From Gammaproteobacteria bacterium (GTDB lineage: Bacteria; Pseudomonadota; Gammaproteobacteria; Enterobacterales; Kangiellaceae), in contig JABXHQ010000007.1 in NCBI GenBank assembly GCA_013373545.1, forward strand, positions 1 through 45,282: a stretch of DNA of 45,282 nucleotides. The letters are read 5' to 3'. The position numbers were made by a program, and so were the translations under genes. Positions 8,071 through 17,054 of the stretch are shown piece by piece; position 1 is the first letter of the stretch; each line of letters starts with the position of its first letter. Below the pieces are notes generated by a model. It was not told where the DNA came from and made no database searches. It saw only the letters and a list, made by a program, of their open reading frames with translations.

Positions 8071-8637
8071 GTGACTGAAGCCAACCATCCTTGGATTGCA
8101 TTTTATCGCCATCAAGCCGGCGATCATCGCGAGCGCTCTTTGGTCGAAATTTGGACCATGACGTTTGATGAATTGGAACAAGAGCACGACTTTATTCAAT
8201 GGCTATTTCCGCTACCGGAACCCAGCCCAGTCAACCCTCATGCGCCATTGCTCGATGAGCAGGTCATCGCACAAGCCGCCAGCTGCGATCTAGTGCAAGA
8301 AAACTTATTACGCTCCTTCGACACCATGGCCGCCTTTTGGGGGTTTTGCCGAACCGAACAGAATCAAATTAAACCAACCGCTCATTACACCACTCAAGCC
8401 ACTAAGTGGTGCTGTCCCCACAATCACAACCAATTGCGAATCTCGCGGATGTTACGCTGTTTAACTCTAACCGGGTTTACCTCGCTCGCAGCCAATACCT
8501 GTGAATTTTTATTGGCTCAGGTGGACCAAAACGGTTTGAGCCTTTCCACTGTTAGCGCCGTTCCCTATTGGATTGACGCTATCACTGATGAAGCACCACA
8601 GGAATTAACCTTGGATGATTTTGAATTACCGGAATGA
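8071..8637 (+). CDS. Opioid growth factor receptor (OGFr) N-domain-like protein
   Basis: The protein has 188 residues from a GTG start at 8071, chosen because a GAGGAG Shine-Dalgarno lies eleven bases before it; a TTG eight codons upstream would place that Shine-Dalgarno inside the gene. The segment FYRHQAGDHRERSLVEIW followed by FDELEQEHDFIQWLFPLPEPS is the hallmark of the OGFr conserved domain, found in vertebrate receptors and in many gammaproteobacterial proteins of unknown role. The C-terminal half (MLRCLTLTGFTSLAANTCEFLL) is helical and less conserved. It is soluble with no signal peptide and converges on eda 24 nt away. Confidence 0.85.
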   Translation: MTEANHPWIAFYRHQAGDHRERSLVEIWTMTFDELEQEHDFIQWLFPLPEPSPVNPHAPLLDEQVIAQAASCDLVQENLLRSFDTMAAFWGFCRTEQNQIKPTAHYTTQATKWCCPHNHNQLRISRMLRCLTLTGFTSLAANTCEFLLAQVDQNGLSLSTVSAVPYWIDAITDEAPQELTLDDFELPE

Positions 8638-8661
8638 ATTCGGCAATGACTAACGTTTAGC

Positions 8662-9297
8662 TTATGCGCGCAGGCAAGCGGCTCGGGCTAATTCTGTAAT
8701 CGACGACCATTGTTCGCTATTCACCAAATCATTCGGAGCCACCCAAGTTCCACCGACACAGCTGACATTATCCAATGCAAGGTAAGATTGATAATTCGCC
8801 GCCGAAATGCCTCCGGTGGGGCAGAACTGCAACTGTGCAAATGGACCTGCGAAGGATTTCAAAGCGGGCACGCCTCCGGACACTTCAGCCGGAAAAAACT
8901 TAAAGTTTTGATAACCGAATTCCATTCCTTGCATAATTTGCGATGCATTGGCAACCCCCGGCAGCAACGCGACCTCATAATGTTCGGCCGCAGCGAGCAA
9001 CGTCGGTGTTAAACCTGGACTCACCGCAAACGCTACGTTGCGCTCATCCAAAGCCTTTAATTGCGCCTCATTAACGACTGTCCCCGCCCCAACGATCGCC
9101 TCTGGCACATGCGCAATTATCTGCTCGATCGCAGCTAACGCAACATCGCTGCGCAGAGTAATTTCCAGCACTTTTAAACCACCGGAAACCAGAGCCTTTG
9201 CTAAGGGCACAGCATGCTCCAGTTGGTTGATCACCAATACCGGTACGACCGGTGCTTGTTGCATAATATGTCGAATTTTTTCGTGACGATTTTGCAC
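8662..9297 (-). CDS. eda: KDPG aldolase (Entner-Doudoroff)
   Basis: This enzyme cleaves 2-keto-3-deoxy-6-phosphogluconate to pyruvate and glyceraldehyde-3-phosphate. The 211 residues show the KDPG/KHG aldolase core: PVLVINQLEHAVPLAKAL, VLEITLRSDVALAAI with the catalytic Glu, VGAGTVVNEAQ, AFAVSPGLTP and NFKFFPAE with the Schiff-base Lys, then CPTGGIS for phosphate binding. The start is GTG at 9297 with an AAGGG Shine-Dalgarno six bases upstream. It is the last gene of the zwf-pgl-edd-glk-eda operon, 12 nt after glk. Confidence 0.97.
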   Translation of the reverse strand: MQNRHEKIRHIMQQAPVVPVLVINQLEHAVPLAKALVSGGLKVLEITLRSDVALAAIEQIIAHVPEAIVGAGTVVNEAQLKALDERNVAFAVSPGLTPTLLAAAEHYEVALLPGVANASQIMQGMEFGYQNFKFFPAEVSGGVPALKSFAGPFAQLQFCPTGGISAANYQSYLALDNVSCVGGTWVAPNDLVNSEQWSSITELARAACLRA

Positions 9298-9309
9298 CAG
9301 TTGCCCTTC

Positions 9310-10269
9310 CTAATTGTCGGAGTTGTGTAACGATAAGTAAGCGGCAGCGCCGAGCAAACCCGGCTGCGGATGCATTACGATAGCCGTCGCAATGCCACTT
9401 AAATAATGCTTAAAATTTAATTTGTTTTCGAAACGCCGGCGAAATCCACTGCGTTTAATCTGCGAGCTAAATCGTGGTGGAATGCCACCACCGATGTAAA
9501 CACCACCGGTAGCACCGAGTGACAGCGCGCAATCCCCCGCAACACTGCCAAGAATTTCAAAAAATTGCTCCAATGTTGTTTTGGCCATCGCGTCACCACT
9601 TAGCGCCGCTTGACCGATAGACTCCGCATCAGAAAACAAAAGCGGCTGTTGGTGATAACTGCACAAAGCGCGATGGATATTAACCAAGCCACGTCCTGAA
9701 AGTAATTCTTCTCGGGAAACCACCGCCAGTTCACTGCGCAGGTATTGTAAAATATAATCTTCCACTTCATTTTCTGGCGCAAAACTTTGATGCCCGCCTT
9801 CCGTGCTGAGCACCAAGGTGGCGCCATCCACCGGCAACATGCCGGCCACGCCTAGCCCCGTTCCAGGCCCAATAATTGCGCGTTGTTGAGTTAAATCGAA
9901 TGCTAGCTCCGGTGCCAGATGACATAAATCATTGCCGGCAACCACTGTGGTTGCCATTGCAGCGGCGGTGAAGTCATTAATGACTTCCAAATGTACGATG
10001 CCCAATCCATTTTGCAACTGACTTTTCGAGAAGCTCCAATGATTATTGGTAAGACGAATTTCATCGCCGTTAACCGGACAAGCAACCGCCAAACAAGCTG
10101 CCGCAACTTGCGTATTCACTTGTGATAAATAATGGTGTATCGCTTGTAAAGGAGAGCCGAAATTTTCGCATTGCAGCGTTTGCACCTGCTCCGGAATGCC
10201 AGACTCAGGTGTCACCAAAGCAAATCGAGCATTGGTCCCGCCAATATCAGCCACTAGTTGGGTCGTCAT
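9310..10269 (-). CDS. glk: Glucokinase (Glk family)
   Basis: Glucokinase phosphorylates glucose with ATP to give the substrate for Zwf. The 319-residue protein is of the bacterial Glk family, not the ROK family: N-terminal phosphate loop [27 protein letters not shown] with the catalytic Asp, [23 protein letters not shown] and [13 protein letters not shown]. Its ATG overlaps the edd stop codon (ATGA), so the two are translationally coupled. Placement inside the Entner-Doudoroff operon suggests that free cytosolic glucose is a real intermediate. Confidence 0.96.
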   Translation of the reverse strand: MTTQLVADIGGTNARFALVTPESGIPEQVQTLQCENFGSPLQAIHHYLSQVNTQVAAACLAVACPVNGDEIRLTNNHWSFSKSQLQNGLGIVHLEVINDFTAAAMATTVVAGNDLCHLAPELAFDLTQQRAIIGPGTGLGVAGMLPVDGATLVLSTEGGHQSFAPENEVEDYILQYLRSELAVVSREELLSGRGLVNIHRALCSYHQQPLLFSDAESIGQAALSGDAMAKTTLEQFFEILGSVAGDCALSLGATGGVYIGGGIPPRFSSQIKRSGFRRRFENKLNFKHYLSGIATAIVMHPQPGLLGAAAYLSLHNSDN

Positions 10270-12098
10270 AGTTCCGACTCCGCCGTAAACTTGAAAATAG
10301 TTGCGCCTTGTTCAGCACCGGACACCTGCGCACGAAAACCAGCAAAAAGCTCCCGCCCCATTGCGCGATGATACTGATTCAAATCAGCCGTCGCGGGCGT
10401 TCGCTGGGCAAGTTCAGATGCCGTCACGCACAAAGTTAACTCACCGCTGCGCGCATCTAGGCGAATAATGTCACCATCGACCACCTTCGCAATCAAACCG
10501 CCGTCAACGGCTTCTGGGGTCAAATGAATCGCGGCAGGTACTTTGCCAGAAGCGCCAGACATGCGTCCATCCGTCACTAGCGCCACTTGCAAACCTTGAT
10601 CTTGCAAGTTAGCTAAGAATGGAGTCAGTTTATGTAGCTCAGGCATGCCAATGGCTTTCGGTCCTTGAAAGCGAACCACCGCAATGGTGTCACCGGTGAT
10701 TTCGCCATTTTGCACCGCCGCGGCTAACGCATGTTGATCATGAAACACGCGTGCAGGCGCTTCAATCACTTGATGCTCAGGAGCTACCGCAGACACTTTA
10801 ATCACACTGCGACCTAAGTTACCGGTTAATATTTGTAAGCCACCCTCGCGGCTAAAAGGTTCGGATGCCGGTCGCAATACTTTTCGATCACCACTTTGAA
10901 TTGGCCCCGCACGATAAGTGAGTTGACCCTCTTCAATAAAGGGCTCCGCCACATAGTCCGCTAAGGTGTCCGCAAACACCGCTTTTGCATCGCCATGGAG
11001 CAGTCCCGCTTGCAACAACTCTTGAATGATAAAGGCCATCCCCCCGGCAGCATGAAAATGATTCACGTCGGCCGAACCATTCGGGTAAACCTTGGCTAAT
11101 AACGGCACAACACTGGATAACTCAGAGAAATCGTCCCAATTGACGATGATTCCTGCGGCTGCAGCAATCGCAACAATGTGCAAGGTATGATTGGTTGAGC
11201 CGCCAGTGGCCAATAAGCCAACAATACCATTCACAATGGATCGTTCATCAATCACATCGGCCAGCGGACGGTAGTTGCGGCCGAGTTGGGTCAGCTCGGT
11301 AACCCGCTGGGCGGCATAAACCGTTAACGCTTCGCGCAACTCACTGCCAGGCGCGACAAAGGAGGCCCCCGGCAAGTGTAATCCCATAATTTCCATCAAC
11401 ATTTGATTGGTATTGGCGGTGCCATAAAAAGTGCAAGTTCCCGCACTGTGGTAGGCTGCCGATTCCGCTGCTAATAGTTCATCTCGTGTTGCTTTACCTT
11501 CTGCAAAGCGTTTTCGAACTTGAGCTTTTTCATCATTGGTGATCCCTGAAGGCATAGGGCCGGCGGGTACAAAGATACAGGGGAGTTGACCAAAGCGTAA
11601 CGCAGCCATCACTAAGCCGGGCACTATTTTGTCGCAGATCCCCAAAAATAAAGCACCATCAAACATGTTATGTGACAATGCAATCGCCGCCCCTTGCGCA
11701 ATGCTGTCACGACTAAATAATGACAGTTCCATGCCGGCTTGACCCTGCGTGACACCATCACACATTGCTGGAACGCCGCCGGCAAATTGCGCAGTAGCAC
11801 CTAACGCTTGCACCGCTTGTTTAATTTGCTCTGGATAATCGGCATAGGGTTGATGAGCCGACAGCATATCGTTATAGGCAGAGACGATCGCGATATTCGG
11901 CGTTTCCATGCCGCTTAATTTCATTTTGTCCGCTTTCGAACAAGCGGCAAAACCATGCGCCAAATTACCGCACGATAATGCCGAGCGATTTGGCCCAGCA
12001 CTTTTTGCTTGCTCGATTTGCGCGAGATAAGCGCGGCGAGCATTACGACTGCGCTCAATAATGCGGTTAGTAACCGCTTCTAAAACTGAATTTTTCAT
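10266..12098 (-). CDS. edd: Phosphogluconate dehydratase
   Basis: Edd dehydrates 6-phosphogluconate to KDPG using an iron-sulfur cluster (IlvD/Edd family). Cluster and active-site signatures include [45 protein letters not shown] and GGSTNHTLH, with [19 protein letters not shown] near the C-terminus. I set the start at ATG 12098 (610 residues), which aligns with the family N-terminus just before [11 protein letters not shown]; a TTG seven codons upstream lacks a Shine-Dalgarno. It begins eight bases after the pgl stop and overlaps glk by four bases. Confidence 0.97.
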   Translation of the reverse strand: MKNSVLEAVTNRIIERSRNARRAYLAQIEQAKSAGPNRSALSCGNLAHGFAACSKADKMKLSGMETPNIAIVSAYNDMLSAHQPYADYPEQIKQAVQALGATAQFAGGVPAMCDGVTQGQAGMELSLFSRDSIAQGAAIALSHNMFDGALFLGICDKIVPGLVMAALRFGQLPCIFVPAGPMPSGITNDEKAQVRKRFAEGKATRDELLAAESAAYHSAGTCTFYGTANTNQMLMEIMGLHLPGASFVAPGSELREALTVYAAQRVTELTQLGRNYRPLADVIDERSIVNGIVGLLATGGSTNHTLHIVAIAAAAGIIVNWDDFSELSSVVPLLAKVYPNGSADVNHFHAAGGMAFIIQELLQAGLLHGDAKAVFADTLADYVAEPFIEEGQLTYRAGPIQSGDRKVLRPASEPFSREGGLQILTGNLGRSVIKVSAVAPEHQVIEAPARVFHDQHALAAAVQNGEITGDTIAVVRFQGPKAIGMPELHKLTPFLANLQDQGLQVALVTDGRMSGASGKVPAAIHLTPEAVDGGLIAKVVDGDIIRLDARSGELTLCVTASELAQRTPATADLNQYHRAMGRELFAGFRAQVSGAEQGATIFKFTAESEL

Positions 12099-12106
12099 TG
12101 GCCTCA

Positions 12107-12817
12107 CTACGGCGCCCAATAGATTTCCAGGCGTGGCTCAGTGTTATGTAAAAAATACCGAATTGGCATATCCATTTCCTCACCCGCTTGCTCGGCTTTC
12201 TTCAATGTATTCAACTTCTCTTCGCCAAATATCAAAAGATAAATATGACGCGAAGCCAACAAACGATTTAAGGTTAATGTCAGCCGCGGATGCGGTGCAA
12301 TTCGAGGGTGCGTAACTGCGGTAAAGTCGGCGTTCTCGGCCGACACCACTTGCTCAATCTCGGGAGCACAAGGAAATAACGACGCAGTATGACCGTCATT
12401 TCCCATCCCCAGCACAACAACATCCAGCGCGCCATGAATATGTTCACGTAGCGTCTGCTCTAGTTGCGCTTGGTTTTCTTGCGGCGACTGCGCAATCTGA
12501 AAAAAGGGAATAAACTGCGCATTGTCTGCGCCATTAGTCAGTAAGTTTTCTTTAATTAAACGCTCATTACTGGCTTCATCAGTTGGCGGTACATAACGCT
12601 CATCAACCATTGAGATAGTGACGTTCTGCCAAGGCAAGTTAGCCACCGATAATGCACGGTACATATCCATTGGAGTCGAGCCACCGGAGACCCAAAGCGA
12701 TGCCTTATTACGCTCCATGATCGCGCCTTTTAAATCGCTTGCGATTTTGTCTGCCAATGCACGATTGGCACTGTCTCGATCATCAAAATAATGTAAGCCA
12801 GCTAATTCAACAGTCAT
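12107..12817 (-). CDS. pgl: 6-phosphogluconolactonase
   Basis: Pgl hydrolyses 6-phosphogluconolactone to 6-phosphogluconate. The 236 residues carry the DevB/Pgl hallmarks: [16 protein letters not shown], the [19 protein letters not shown] loop and [13 protein letters not shown] with the catalytic His. An AGGA Shine-Dalgarno precedes the ATG by about six bases. It lies 12 nt after zwf and leads directly into edd, consistent with a single oxidative glucose operon. Confidence 0.96.
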   Translation of the reverse strand: MTVELAGLHYFDDRDSANRALADKIASDLKGAIMERNKASLWVSGGSTPMDMYRALSVANLPWQNVTISMVDERYVPPTDEASNERLIKENLLTNGADNAQFIPFFQIAQSPQENQAQLEQTLREHIHGALDVVVLGMGNDGHTASLFPCAPEIEQVVSAENADFTAVTHPRIAPHPRLTLTLNRLLASRHIYLLIFGEEKLNTLKKAEQAGEEMDMPIRYFLHNTEPRLEIYWAP

Positions 12818-12829
12818 GGTTGGTCCTTA

Positions 12830-14320
12830 TCAGTCGTTGTCGTAACGATTGTTAAACCATTTTCTGCCGTCTTTGGCAAGTAACTGTTCAGCTGCATCGG
12901 GACCCATCGTACCAGCTGGGTAGTACTCGACCGGAACTTCATACTCTTCCCAGCCCGCCAATATCGTGTCGGTCCATTTCCACGCTTCTTCCACTTCAAA
13001 GCGCGACATAAACAACGTTGAATCACCAATAATGCAATCATAAAGCAAGCGCTCGTAGCCTTTCGGAATGTCGGCCGGATCGTATTGATCATAAAAACTC
13101 AAATTGAGCGGATCAGCGACCAAGTTAAGGGCCCCGGACAGACTCGGTTCTTGGTTCATAATTAATAATTTAATGCTATCTTTAGGTTGCAATCGAATGA
13201 TGAGTCGGTTCGCTTGAGTCGGTAATTTAAAAATTGAGTGATGAATATTTTTAAATTGAATATCAATTTCAGCGTATCGACTTTTTAAACGTTTACCGGT
13301 TCGCAAATAGAACGGCACTCCTGACCAGCGCCAATTATCAATATCAGCTTTAATGGCGACAAAGCTTTCCGTATCGCTCGGCATCGGGTTGTCACCTTCT
13401 TTGTTATAGGCGGGTACCTTTTCACCGTCGACATCGCCACTGCTATATTGACCACGCACCGTGTTATACCGCGTACGCTTGCCCTCTATGGCGCGCAATG
13501 AGCGAAAGACTTTAATTTTTTCGTGCTTCAAAGCTTCCGGCGTTAAATGTGTCGGAGGCTCCATTGCGATCAATGCCAGCAATTGTAATAAATGGTTCTG
13601 CACCATATCTCGCAACGCACCGACATTATCATAAAAACTTTTCCGATTACCGACACCGACAGATTCCGATACGGTGATTTGAACATGGTCAATATAGTTA
13701 TGGTTCCAAAGCGGTTCAAACATAACGTTGGCAAAACGCAGTGCTAATAAATTTTGCACGGCACTTTTCCCCATGTAATGATCAATTCGATAAATATTAT
13801 TTTCTTGAAAAATACTCGCGACTTTATCGTTGATTTCAATCGAAGAAGCGAGGTTATAGCCAATGGGTTTTTCAATCACTAAACGCGACTGCTCATTAAC
13901 CATTCCGGCACTTTGCAATTGCTCACATATTGGAACAAATAATCCGGGTGGCGTAGCTAAATAATAAATGACACAACCGTTACTCGCAGGCTTTCCGAGC
14001 AGTTGTTTTAATCCAGCATAATCGGCAGGCTGCGTCGCATCTAGCGCAATAAAACTAAGTCGAGAGAGAAACCGCTGAGTGACTTCTGGAGTGGAGTTTG
14101 GATCGGCCGTGGCATTTTCAACCAAACCTTGTCGTGCTTCTTCGCGAAATTGCTCGGCGCTAATGGTCGCTCGAGAACAACCGATAATTTCAAGCTCATC
14201 GGCCAACAGGTTCTTACGTTCTAAATTAAATAACGCTGGCAGTAGCTTGCGATAGGACAGATCACCATTCCCACCAAACAAAACCAAGCGGCAGGCTTTT
14301 TTATCAATCGAGAAGCTCAT
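12830..14320 (-). CDS. zwf: Glucose-6-phosphate 1-dehydrogenase
   Basis: Zwf oxidises glucose-6-phosphate to the lactone, reducing NAD(P)+. Key motifs are the nucleotide loop VLFGGNGDLSYRKLLPALF, the catalytic signature RIDHYMGKSAVQNLLALRFAN and VEEAWKWTDTILAGW near the end. I place the start at ATG 14320 (MSFSIDKKACRLV, 496 residues), which matches the usual family length. An upstream in-frame TTG at 14380 falls inside the promoter region. No strong Shine-Dalgarno is visible, and a HexR-type palindrome lies immediately upstream of the start, so repressor binding would sit in the leader. First gene of the five-gene operon. Confidence 0.95.
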   Translation of the reverse strand: MSFSIDKKACRLVLFGGNGDLSYRKLLPALFNLERKNLLADELEIIGCSRATISAEQFREEARQGLVENATADPNSTPEVTQRFLSRLSFIALDATQPADYAGLKQLLGKPASNGCVIYYLATPPGLFVPICEQLQSAGMVNEQSRLVIEKPIGYNLASSIEINDKVASIFQENNIYRIDHYMGKSAVQNLLALRFANVMFEPLWNHNYIDHVQITVSESVGVGNRKSFYDNVGALRDMVQNHLLQLLALIAMEPPTHLTPEALKHEKIKVFRSLRAIEGKRTRYNTVRGQYSSGDVDGEKVPAYNKEGDNPMPSDTESFVAIKADIDNWRWSGVPFYLRTGKRLKSRYAEIDIQFKNIHHSIFKLPTQANRLIIRLQPKDSIKLLIMNQEPSLSGALNLVADPLNLSFYDQYDPADIPKGYERLLYDCIIGDSTLFMSRFEVEEAWKWTDTILAGWEEYEVPVEYYPAGTMGPDAAEQLLAKDGRKWFNNRYDND

Positions 14321-14321
14321 A

Positions 14322-14336
14322 TGTAACTTTATTACA
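14322..14336. promoter_or_regulatory. HexR-type operator in the zwf leader
   Basis: The 15-mer TGTAACTTTATTACA is a near-perfect inverted repeat of the HexR class (TGTA-A/G-T...TACA). It lies between the predicted zwf promoter and the start codon, in a roadblock position. The binding protein is inferred from adjacent hexR and from known HexR sites in Shewanella and Pseudomonas relatives. Confidence 0.82.
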
Positions 14337-14359
14337 ATTATTAAGTAAATTCGATCTCC

Positions 14360-14387
14360 ATTATACGAAAGAATTGTCAAATAACAA
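14360..14387 (-). promoter_or_regulatory. Predicted zwf operon promoter
   Basis: On the minus strand TTGTTA (14382-14387) and a perfect TATAAT (14360-14365) are spaced by 16 bp. The predicted transcription start near 14353 places the HexR-like operator about 17 to 31 bases downstream. Confidence 0.6.
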
Positions 14388-14437
14388 CATATTTCGCCCC
14401 TAAATCCACCAAAAAGCCACTAAGCCGCACCAAAAAC

Positions 14438-14452
14438 TGTAATTTAATTACA
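14438..14452. promoter_or_regulatory. HexR-type operator in the zwf-hexR intergenic region
   Basis: TGTAATTTAATTACA is essentially a perfect 15-bp palindrome matching the HexR consensus. It lies about 60 bp upstream of the extended -10 element of hexR and about 50 bp upstream of the zwf -35 element, so it could serve either promoter or hexR autoregulation. A weaker partial match (TGTAAATTAC) starts at 14459. Confidence 0.85.
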
Positions 14453-14509
14453 TTTTCATGTAAATTACGGTAAGAAATAACAAATAACTGAAACATTCTT
14501 TCTAAATTT

Positions 14510-14518
14510 TGCTATAGT
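14510..14518 (+). promoter_or_regulatory. Extended -10 element of the hexR promoter
   Basis: TGCTATAGT is an extended -10 (TG-n-TATAGT) about 30 bp before the hexR ATG. No good -35 hexamer is found at 16-18 bp, which is tolerated with an extended -10. Confidence 0.5.
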
Positions 14519-14547
14519 GACCGCAATTTGTTAAATGAGATTTACCT

Positions 14548-15399
14548 ATGAAGCTGATTTCCCGTATTGAAGAAGCTCTTCAAACCCTAAGCAAATCAGA
14601 GAAGAAAGTCGCCCAAGAGGTCCTCGCCGATCCGCAGCGAGCCTACCAGTCAAGCATTGCCGCGCTGGCACGCGCTGCCGAAGTGAGTGAGCCGACGGTC
14701 AATCGTTTTTGTCGCTCGATGGACTGCAAAGGCTTCCCGGATTTTAAATTGCAATTGGCGCAAAGCTTAGCGACAGGGACCCCCTACTTCACCGGTAATG
14801 TATCATTAGATGACAGCACGGAAGAGTTCACTCACAAGCTGTTTGATGCCACGATGATGTCACTCAGTGAAGCACGTAAAATGGTCGATGCCAGTGCTGT
14901 CAGCCGTGTTGTCGATGCGCTCGCGCAAGCAAAGCGCATATTGTTTTATGGTCTCGGCAGCTCCGGCGCCGTAGCCTTTGATGCTGAGAACCGATTTTTT
15001 CGCTTGGGTACGCCCACTATCGCTTACGATGATGTACTCAAGATGCGCATGGCCGCAGCGGCTGCTCAGCACGGCGATGTTTTGGTTTTATACTCTTACA
15101 CTGGCCGCACGATTCCGCTAATCGAAGCCGCGCAAATGGCGATGCAATCAGGCGCCTTAGTGATTGGCATAACCAGTGCCGACTCACCGTTAGCTAACCT
15201 TTGTCATTTGGTAATCGAAGTGCCTGCGGATCAAGAGGATACTGACATTTACACCCCAATGACTTCGCGCATTATCCACTTAACCATCACCGATATTCTC
15301 GCCACTGGCGTAATGCTGCGCCGCGGACCCACCTTCCAAGAACACTTGAAACGTATCAAGCAAGCGTTAAAAGAAACGCGACTGCCAAAAGAATCTTAA
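14548..15399 (+). CDS. hexR: HexR, RpiR-family repressor of glucose catabolism genes
   Basis: The 283 residues comprise an N-terminal RpiR helix-turn-helix domain (residues 1 to about 77; IEEALQTLSKSEKKVAQEVL, then SIAALARAAEVSEPTVNRFCRSMDCKGFPDFK) and a C-terminal SIS sugar-phosphate-binding domain (from about residue 120; ILFYGLGSSGAVAFDAENRF, VLVLYSYTGRTIPLIEAA). HexR proteins sense KDPG, the product of Edd, and repress zwf/edd/eda/gap-type genes. Divergence from zwf, proximity to gap and four matching palindromes nearby make the assignment strong. Confidence 0.95.
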   Translation: MKLISRIEEALQTLSKSEKKVAQEVLADPQRAYQSSIAALARAAEVSEPTVNRFCRSMDCKGFPDFKLQLAQSLATGTPYFTGNVSLDDSTEEFTHKLFDATMMSLSEARKMVDASAVSRVVDALAQAKRILFYGLGSSGAVAFDAENRFFRLGTPTIAYDDVLKMRMAAAAAQHGDVLVLYSYTGRTIPLIEAAQMAMQSGALVIGITSADSPLANLCHLVIEVPADQEDTDIYTPMTSRIIHLTITDILATGVMLRRGPTFQEHLKRIKQALKETRLPKES

Positions 15400-15492
15400 G
15401 TTACCAGAAATGGCTCTGCCGAGCGGCGACGCTCGGGAGACATATTTTGCCCGAGACGCTTCCCCAAAATTCCTCTCCCACCTCAAAAATAA

Positions 15493-15507
15493 TGTAGAAT
15501 TACTACA
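15493..15507. promoter_or_regulatory. HexR-type operator, upstream copy at gap
   Basis: TGTAGAATTACTACA is a 15-bp palindrome of the HexR class. It sits roughly 55-65 bp upstream of the predicted gap transcription start. Confidence 0.75.
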
Positions 15508-15523
15508 TAAATAACATTTCATG

Positions 15524-15552
15524 TTCATATTTCGATCTTATTTCGGTATATT
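15524..15552 (+). promoter_or_regulatory. Predicted gap promoter
   Basis: TTCATA (15524-15529) and TATATT (15547-15552) are 17 bp apart. The predicted start near 15560 lies between the two HexR-type palindromes. Confidence 0.5.
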
Positions 15553-15565
15553 CAGCGCTCTGCAA

Positions 15566-15580
15566 TGTAATTTTACTACA
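15566..15580. promoter_or_regulatory. HexR-type operator, downstream copy at gap
   Basis: TGTAATTTTACTACA matches the HexR palindrome and ends only one base before the AAGGA Shine-Dalgarno (15582-15586) of gap. Binding here would overlap the early transcribed region. Together with 15493-15507 it brackets the predicted promoter, with 58 bp between corresponding ends. Confidence 0.85.
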
Positions 15581-15592
15581 TAAGGACTTAAA

Positions 15593-16621
15593 ATGACGAT
15601 TCGAGTCGCCATCAATGGCTTTGGCCGCATTGGCCGTAACATACTGCGAGCACTGGTTGAAAACCCTGCTTACCAACATATTGAGGTGGTCGCGATTAAC
15701 GATCTCGCGCCACTCGAAGTCAATGCCCATTTGACCGAGTTTGATTCTGTACACGGACGTTTGCAGGCGCTAGTTGCGCACGACGACACCCATTTAATCA
15801 TCAACAATCAGCCGATCCGTTACTTGCAACAACGTGATTTAGTCGAGCTACCTTGGCAGGCACTGGAAGTCGACTTAGTATTTGAGTGCACGGGTGCCTT
15901 TACCTCTCGCACAGCGGCCGCGAATCACCTCAAAGCGGGAGCCCAAAAAGTTATTATTTCGGCCCCAGCAAAAGATGCCGATCTCACCGTGGTATATGGC
16001 GTTAACCACCATAAGCTCACCAGCGAGCATCAAATCATTTCCAATGCGAGCTGCACCACCAACTGTTTGGCACCACTGGCACAAATTCTTGAGCAACAGT
16101 TTGGGATAGAACAAGGCCTTATGACAACGATTCATGCCTACACCGGAGATCAACGATTAACCGATACTTCACACAGTGATCTACGCCGCGCTCGCGCGGC
16201 TGACCTATCGATGATCCCAACCAAAACCGGCGCTGCGGCCGCGGTTGGCTTAGTACTGCCAGAGCTGAGTGGAAAACTTGACGGGCTCGCCATTCGTGTC
16301 CCGACAGCAAACGTGTCTTTGGTCGATCTTACTGTCACTTTAACCCGCGCGACAACGGTTGCCGAAGTCAATGAAGGTGTGCGACAAGCGGCGGCAGAAC
16401 ACTATGCCAACATCATTGATGTGAATGATAAACCTTTAGTATCCATCGACTTTAACCATAATCCACACTCGTGCATCTTTGACGCTACCCAAACGCGCGT
16501 CGACGGCAAAATGGCAAAGCTGTTTGCTTGGTACGATAACGAATGGGGGTATTCAAACCGCATGTTGGATACGGCAACGGCGTTGATGATGCAGTCACAT
16601 CAATGGCAACAAGCATCCTAA
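15593..16621 (+). CDS. gap: Glyceraldehyde-3-phosphate dehydrogenase, type I
   Basis: The 342-residue GAPDH oxidises glyceraldehyde-3-phosphate to 1,3-bisphosphoglycerate, taking the triose produced by Eda into lower glycolysis. Visible motifs are the Rossmann loop [15 protein letters not shown], the catalytic [23 protein letters not shown], and [12 protein letters not shown] near the C-terminus. An erythrose-4-phosphate dehydrogenase (Epd) role cannot be fully excluded, but HexR-type sites and Entner-Doudoroff context favour GAPDH. Whether it prefers NAD or NADP cannot be read reliably. An AAGGA Shine-Dalgarno is correctly spaced from the ATG. Confidence 0.93.
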   Translation: MTIRVAINGFGRIGRNILRALVENPAYQHIEVVAINDLAPLEVNAHLTEFDSVHGRLQALVAHDDTHLIINNQPIRYLQQRDLVELPWQALEVDLVFECTGAFTSRTAAANHLKAGAQKVIISAPAKDADLTVVYGVNHHKLTSEHQIISNASCTTNCLAPLAQILEQQFGIEQGLMTTIHAYTGDQRLTDTSHSDLRRARAADLSMIPTKTGAAAAVGLVLPELSGKLDGLAIRVPTANVSLVDLTVTLTRATTVAEVNEGVRQAAAEHYANIIDVNDKPLVSIDFNHNPHSCIFDATQTRVDGKMAKLFAWYDNEWGYSNRMLDTATALMMQSHQWQQAS

Positions 16622-16637
16622 AAGCAGTTGTTGTCGG

Positions 16638-16970
16638 TTAATGCCGCGGCTGGCGTTGCGCTTTGCACGCATTCATTTTGCGGCTCACTTTCGATGCGGC
16701 AAAATACATAGAACCCCCACTAATCTGTTTGCGCTGGCAATGTTGTTGGTATAAAGCCCAATAGAGCTGGCGCGCAGTGATATAACCCAGCTCCAGCAAA
16801 CAGTTTCCCAGCCGCAACCCGCAGCGTTGTTGTAACTCTAAAGCATAGTCAATCTGCCGTGCACGCAACGAATAGAAGCGACAACAAAGCGTCCCCACTC
16901 GAAGATCAAAGTACGAAAAGTTAGCGTATACCAAGCGTTTTTTCATCGGCCTATTTTCTCGCGCAGCCAT
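16638..16970 (-). CDS. Stand-alone MshEN-like protein, putative c-di-GMP-binding
   Basis: This small basic protein (110 residues from ATG 16970; 102 if ATG 16946 is used) has both halves of the MshEN/GspE-N c-di-GMP-binding motif. Residues 24-47 fit R-x-G-x13-I-x3-L-x2-Q and residues 53-76 fit RLGxxLLxLGYIxxxQLxxALxxQ, separated by exactly five residues. In known MshEN domains two such 24-residue motifs with a five-residue spacer wrap around c-di-GMP. Here the domain stands alone, without the secretion-type ATPase that normally follows it. Motif I is degenerate at the hydrophobic position 6 (Cys). The protein has about six cysteines and a basic C-terminal tail (KVSRKMNACKAQRQPRH). Ligand binding is inference from the pattern only. 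Confidence 0.7.
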   Translation of the reverse strand: MAARENRPMKKRLVYANFSYFDLRVGTLCCRFYSLRARQIDYALELQQRCGLRLGNCLLELGYITARQLYWALYQQHCQRKQISGGSMYFAASKVSRKMNACKAQRQPRH

Positions 16971-17054
16971 ATCCGTTTTGGCAACTCAATCAATTTGGTG
17001 TAAGTTATTATTGTATTAATGTTAATTTCCTCGTAACTAATTGAGAGCAACCGA

